From: Vineibacter terrae
Lineage (GTDB): Bacteria > Pseudomonadota > Alphaproteobacteria > Reyranellales > Reyranellaceae
Length of the DNA: 64,000 bases
Reading direction: 5' to 3'
NCBI RefSeq assembly: GCF_008039615.1
Contig: NZ_VDUZ01000032.1
Coordinates: 1 to 64,000 of the forward strand
The notes beneath the pieces were generated by a model, which worked only from the letters and a program-made list of their open reading frames with translations, searched no databases and was not told where the DNA came from. The translations under genes were made by a program, and so were the position numbers. Shown one piece after another: positions 62,390 to 64,000 of the stretch. Every line of letters starts with the position of its first letter. Positions within the stretch are counted from its first letter, which is position 1.

Positions 62390-62528
62390 CACCTTCTGCA
62401 CGCGCGGCCGGCAGATCATCGTGACGGTCGAGCAGGTGGCCGACATGCGGACCAGGGCGCAGCTCTACAGGTCGTTGGCCGAGCAGATCGTCACGAACAA
62501 CGATCTGTATGCCGAGCGGTGCGAGTAG
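62319..62528 (+). CDS. Outer-membrane spanin lipoprotein (Rz1-like)
   Basis: A 69-residue lipoprotein (MPKIAIALCLMTSCLIGCSP) with lipobox LIGC and acylated Cys18, starting inside the Rz-like gene in another frame (71-base overlap). The remainder is a short helix, not Pro-rich as in lambda Rz1. It is the last gene of the late operon. Confidence 0.75.
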   Translation: MPKIAIALCLMTSCLIGCSPAVVDTFCTRGRQIIVTVEQVADMRTRAQLYRSLAEQIVTNNDLYAERCE

Positions 62529-62578
62529 GGGGCACCAGCCAGGAGCATCATCATCAAGGCGGTGGCGTCGGGAATGAG

Positions 62579-63421
62579 CTAGAGCTGGACCACACAATTA
62601 ACCATGAAGGCAAAACTTTTCATGATCTGGATCCCGCCGTAGCGCCCGTAACCGTGCGCAATTTCTACTTGCTGCGGATAAGTCCATCGACCTTCCACAG
62701 TACAGATGAGCCCAGTCTGTGCCGTCAAACCCGATTCCAATAGTTCCTTCAGTGGATTGAGTGGACCAAGATCCGGTCCAAGGTGTTGCAGCATTTCGAG
62801 CTGACGACGGGGATCATAGTCGAAGTCCGAAAAGATGGTCGCGATGGATTTCTCGGCAAACCTGAGACGCAAGGAGATGTCTCCCAACTTCGACTTGAAG
62901 TAGAGGGACCGCCCTTCCGCACCTATCTCGATATCCTCCCATTTCGGGTGGGCGACCCAATCGTTGTCGCGCATCTCAAAGGCAGTCCGCCCAGATGAAT
63001 CGCGTATCGTGAAATTGAACATATCTCGACCGCGTTCGTCTTGTGTGAGCCAGATCACCGGCTCTCCTCCGAGGTGTAACCAAGTACCGCAGTTCCAGCC
63101 CAAGGTTTTCCCAACGACCACAAAGGACCTTTCCCGCTTCCATTCGACTGTTGCACGAACAGTCTCGGACTTTGATCCCGATGCTTTCCAAGCCCTCAAA
63201 TCTTCGACGCTATATGCGGCCGAGCGGCCGTGGTGATTTGCACATAGCGCTATCATGCCCTCGGGGCGATGGTGCTGCTCGACATGCCATGGTGGGTCGA
63301 AATGGTGATACTCGAGATATGGTTCGGAACAGTCCGGATGAGCGCACACAAAGCCTGCTTCTCTTCGAAGCTGTCGCCGAACCCGTGCGGGCGGTAGCCT
63401 GGATGTTGTCCCGTCACTCAT
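62579..63421 (-). CDS. HNH-motif protein with uncharacterised C-terminal domain
   Basis: A 280-residue protein at the right end of the prophage, in less GC-rich DNA. The N-terminal 65 residues form an HNH-type module: Cys26 and Cys31, HH at 39-40, HH at 50-51, then Cys60 with NHH at 62-64. The C-terminal ~200 residues are beta-rich (WLHLGGEPVIWLTQDERGRD, DISLRLRFAEKSIATIFSDF) and match nothing recognised. AAGGGG lies before ATG 63421. Its start overlaps the end of an upstream reading frame by 8 bases. Confidence 0.7.
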   Translation of the reverse strand: MSDGTTSRLPPARVRRQLRREAGFVCAHPDCSEPYLEYHHFDPPWHVEQHHRPEGMIALCANHHGRSAAYSVEDLRAWKASGSKSETVRATVEWKRERSFVVVGKTLGWNCGTWLHLGGEPVIWLTQDERGRDMFNFTIRDSSGRTAFEMRDNDWVAHPKWEDIEIGAEGRSLYFKSKLGDISLRLRFAEKSIATIFSDFDYDPRRQLEMLQHLGPDLGPLNPLKELLESGLTAQTGLICTVEGRWTYPQQVEIAHGYGRYGGIQIMKSFAFMVNCVVQL

Positions 63422-63815
63422 TGGAACCCCTTATGTTGAATTCTGCGCGCACGTAGTCGACAAGCTTTTCGAACGTGAGGCTCATGTCCCTACCCAAGTT
63501 TGCATTTCGTTTTACTTTTCTCGCGTCGGCTATGTGGGCATTCGAAATCAGGACTGCAATCTTTACGTTACCCCCGTCTTTGTCGTTTGTAATCGCAACT
63601 GGCTGAAAAGCTTGGTTCAGCTAGATCTGCCAGACTGGGGTCCCGTTGGTTGGTGCACGCATTATCATATTGAAAATACGTGGATATTTTCTGCTCGTTG
63701 GATACTGGAACTGCGCGGGCAATCGATATCTTGGGGCGACATAGCCGCCTATACGCCAAGTCTTGTCCGATTCGACAGAGTGCGTTGTTCCTATTATGTT
63801 CTCGCCATTGAGCCA
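63414..63815 (-). pseudogene. Amber-interrupted reading frame upstream of the HNH gene
   Basis: The frame that ends at 63414 (stop 63416-63414) is open for 67 codons from an in-frame TAG at 63623-63621: LNQAFQPVAITNDKDGGNVK, then ARKVKRNANLGRDMSLTFEK and FNIRGSNE. Codon use looks coding. The same frame upstream of the TAG also reads plausibly (RIGGYVAPRYRLPAQFQYPT). No good start codon exists downstream of the TAG until ATG 63486, so this may be a decayed gene or a short 23-codon leader. The 5' limit is uncertain. Confidence 0.4.
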
Positions 63816-63838
63816 CCGCGAGGAGCACGGACGAAGCC

Positions 63839-64000
63839 ATGGAACGGACCTGCCGCTGCCAGCTAGAGATCCACCGCTTCGGGTGGTCGAATTGGGCCAG
63901 CTTCTATGAGGGCCTGACAAAAGCTGCCGATCGGCTCGCACCCGGCCGACACGTCATGTGGACGCCCCCAGATCCGCCCGATCGGCTCGCGATCGGGTTC
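63839..64000 (+). CDS. Partial reading frame at the window edge
   Basis: A frame open for 54 codons to the last base (MERTCRCQLEIHRFGWSNWA and on), with AGGAG 13 bases upstream and GC content back to the prophage level. It diverges from the HNH locus. No domain recognised; the gene is cut off by the window. Confidence 0.35.
   Translation, partial: MERTCRCQLEIHRFGWSNWASFYEGLTKAADRLAPGRHVMWTPPDPPDRLAIGF

Larger units (their letters stand above)
17745..64000. mobile_element. Siphovirus-type prophage inserted at tRNA-Pro (right end not seen)
   Basis: From the tRNA 3' end onward the DNA carries a full set of phage modules: integrase, leftward early operon, repressor/Cro switch with operators, primase and ATPase, late regulator, lambda-like head genes (terminase GpA type, portal, gpC-like protease, gpD-like decoration, capsid), siphoviral tail genes and lysis genes. 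No sheath or baseplate-wedge genes are seen. The right attachment site was not found to base 64,000, so the right limit is unknown; structural genes end at 62,528 and possible cargo follows. Apart from one frameshifted small gene the modules look intact. Confidence 0.93.

Noticed and set aside
17745-62528. Gene transfer agent rather than prophage
   Set aside because: An integrase at a tRNA gene, a repressor/Cro switch, own replication genes and a GpA-type terminase indicate a temperate phage; GTA clusters lack these.
63534-63866. 110-codon plus-strand frame at the right end
   Set aside because: The minus strand in the first part reads better, with a stop-start overlap to the HNH gene; the plus frame has no ribosome site or recognised domain.

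Overview
The window is GC-rich bacterial DNA in two parts. Bases 1 to about 17.7 kb are conserved chromosomal housekeeping sequence. From about 17.7 kb to the right edge lies a large, apparently complete siphovirus-type prophage integrated at a tRNA-Pro gene. The gene orders ribD-ribE-ribB(A)-ribH-nusB-thiL, yceD-rpmF-plsX-fabH-ihfA-merR, and bamE divergent from a cytochrome bc1 chaperone point to Alphaproteobacteria. The encapsulin/EncFtn pair and a K+-independent H+-pyrophosphatase suggest a Rhodospirillales- or Reyranella-like lineage; that placement is inference.

Host part. 1-4.8 kb: riboflavin operon (ribD cut at the left edge, ribE, a RibB with a degenerate RibA-like domain, ribH) running into nusB and thiL, with a palindromic element between the last two. 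4.9-7.1 kb (minus): an NfeD membrane protease and an SPFH/stomatin partner. 7.3-8.5 kb: iron-storage nanocompartment, with an encapsulated ferritin carrying a C-terminal targeting tag and its encapsulin shell. 8.6-9.8 kb: MFS transporter. 10.0-12.1 kb: hppA with a strong bidirectional terminator. 12.2-17.6 kb: bamE (minus), bc1 chaperone, yceD, rpmF, plsX, fabH, ihfA and a MerR regulator. A tRNA-Pro(GGG) follows at 17,694-17,770.

Prophage part. A tyrosine integrase abuts the tRNA. A long minus-strand early operon of mostly translationally coupled genes (19.2-30.0 kb) encodes small HTH and zinc proteins, an ASCH protein, a DUF5131 protein, SSB and a ParB-like nuclease. The immunity region (30.0-31.5 kb) has a LexA-type self-cleaving repressor, a membrane protein behind it, a Cro-like gene on the plus strand, and five sites fitting GTTGCCA-N3-TGGCAAC. 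The rightward early region (31.4-39.9 kb) carries regulators, a CHC2 primase, an ATPase/helicase-like protein, an oppositely oriented secreted nuclease, a frameshifted zinc-ribbon gene, a dense CGTTCC/GGAACG array and a probable late regulator. Late genes (40.3-62.5 kb) follow in lambda-like order: terminase, gpW-like protein, portal, S49 protease, decoration protein, capsid, connectors, tail tube, tail chaperone with a -1 frameshift site, tape measure, tail tip and fibre, membrane proteins, GH19 endolysin and overlapping Rz/Rz1 spanins. No sheath gene is seen, so the tail is probably non-contractile.

Right end (62.6-64 kb): less GC-rich DNA with an HNH-type protein and an upstream overlapping, amber-interrupted reading frame, possibly cargo or a defence locus. 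No second attachment site was found, so the prophage probably continues past the window. Start sites were chosen from overlaps, Shine-Dalgarno sequences and family alignment by eye; no database search was run.
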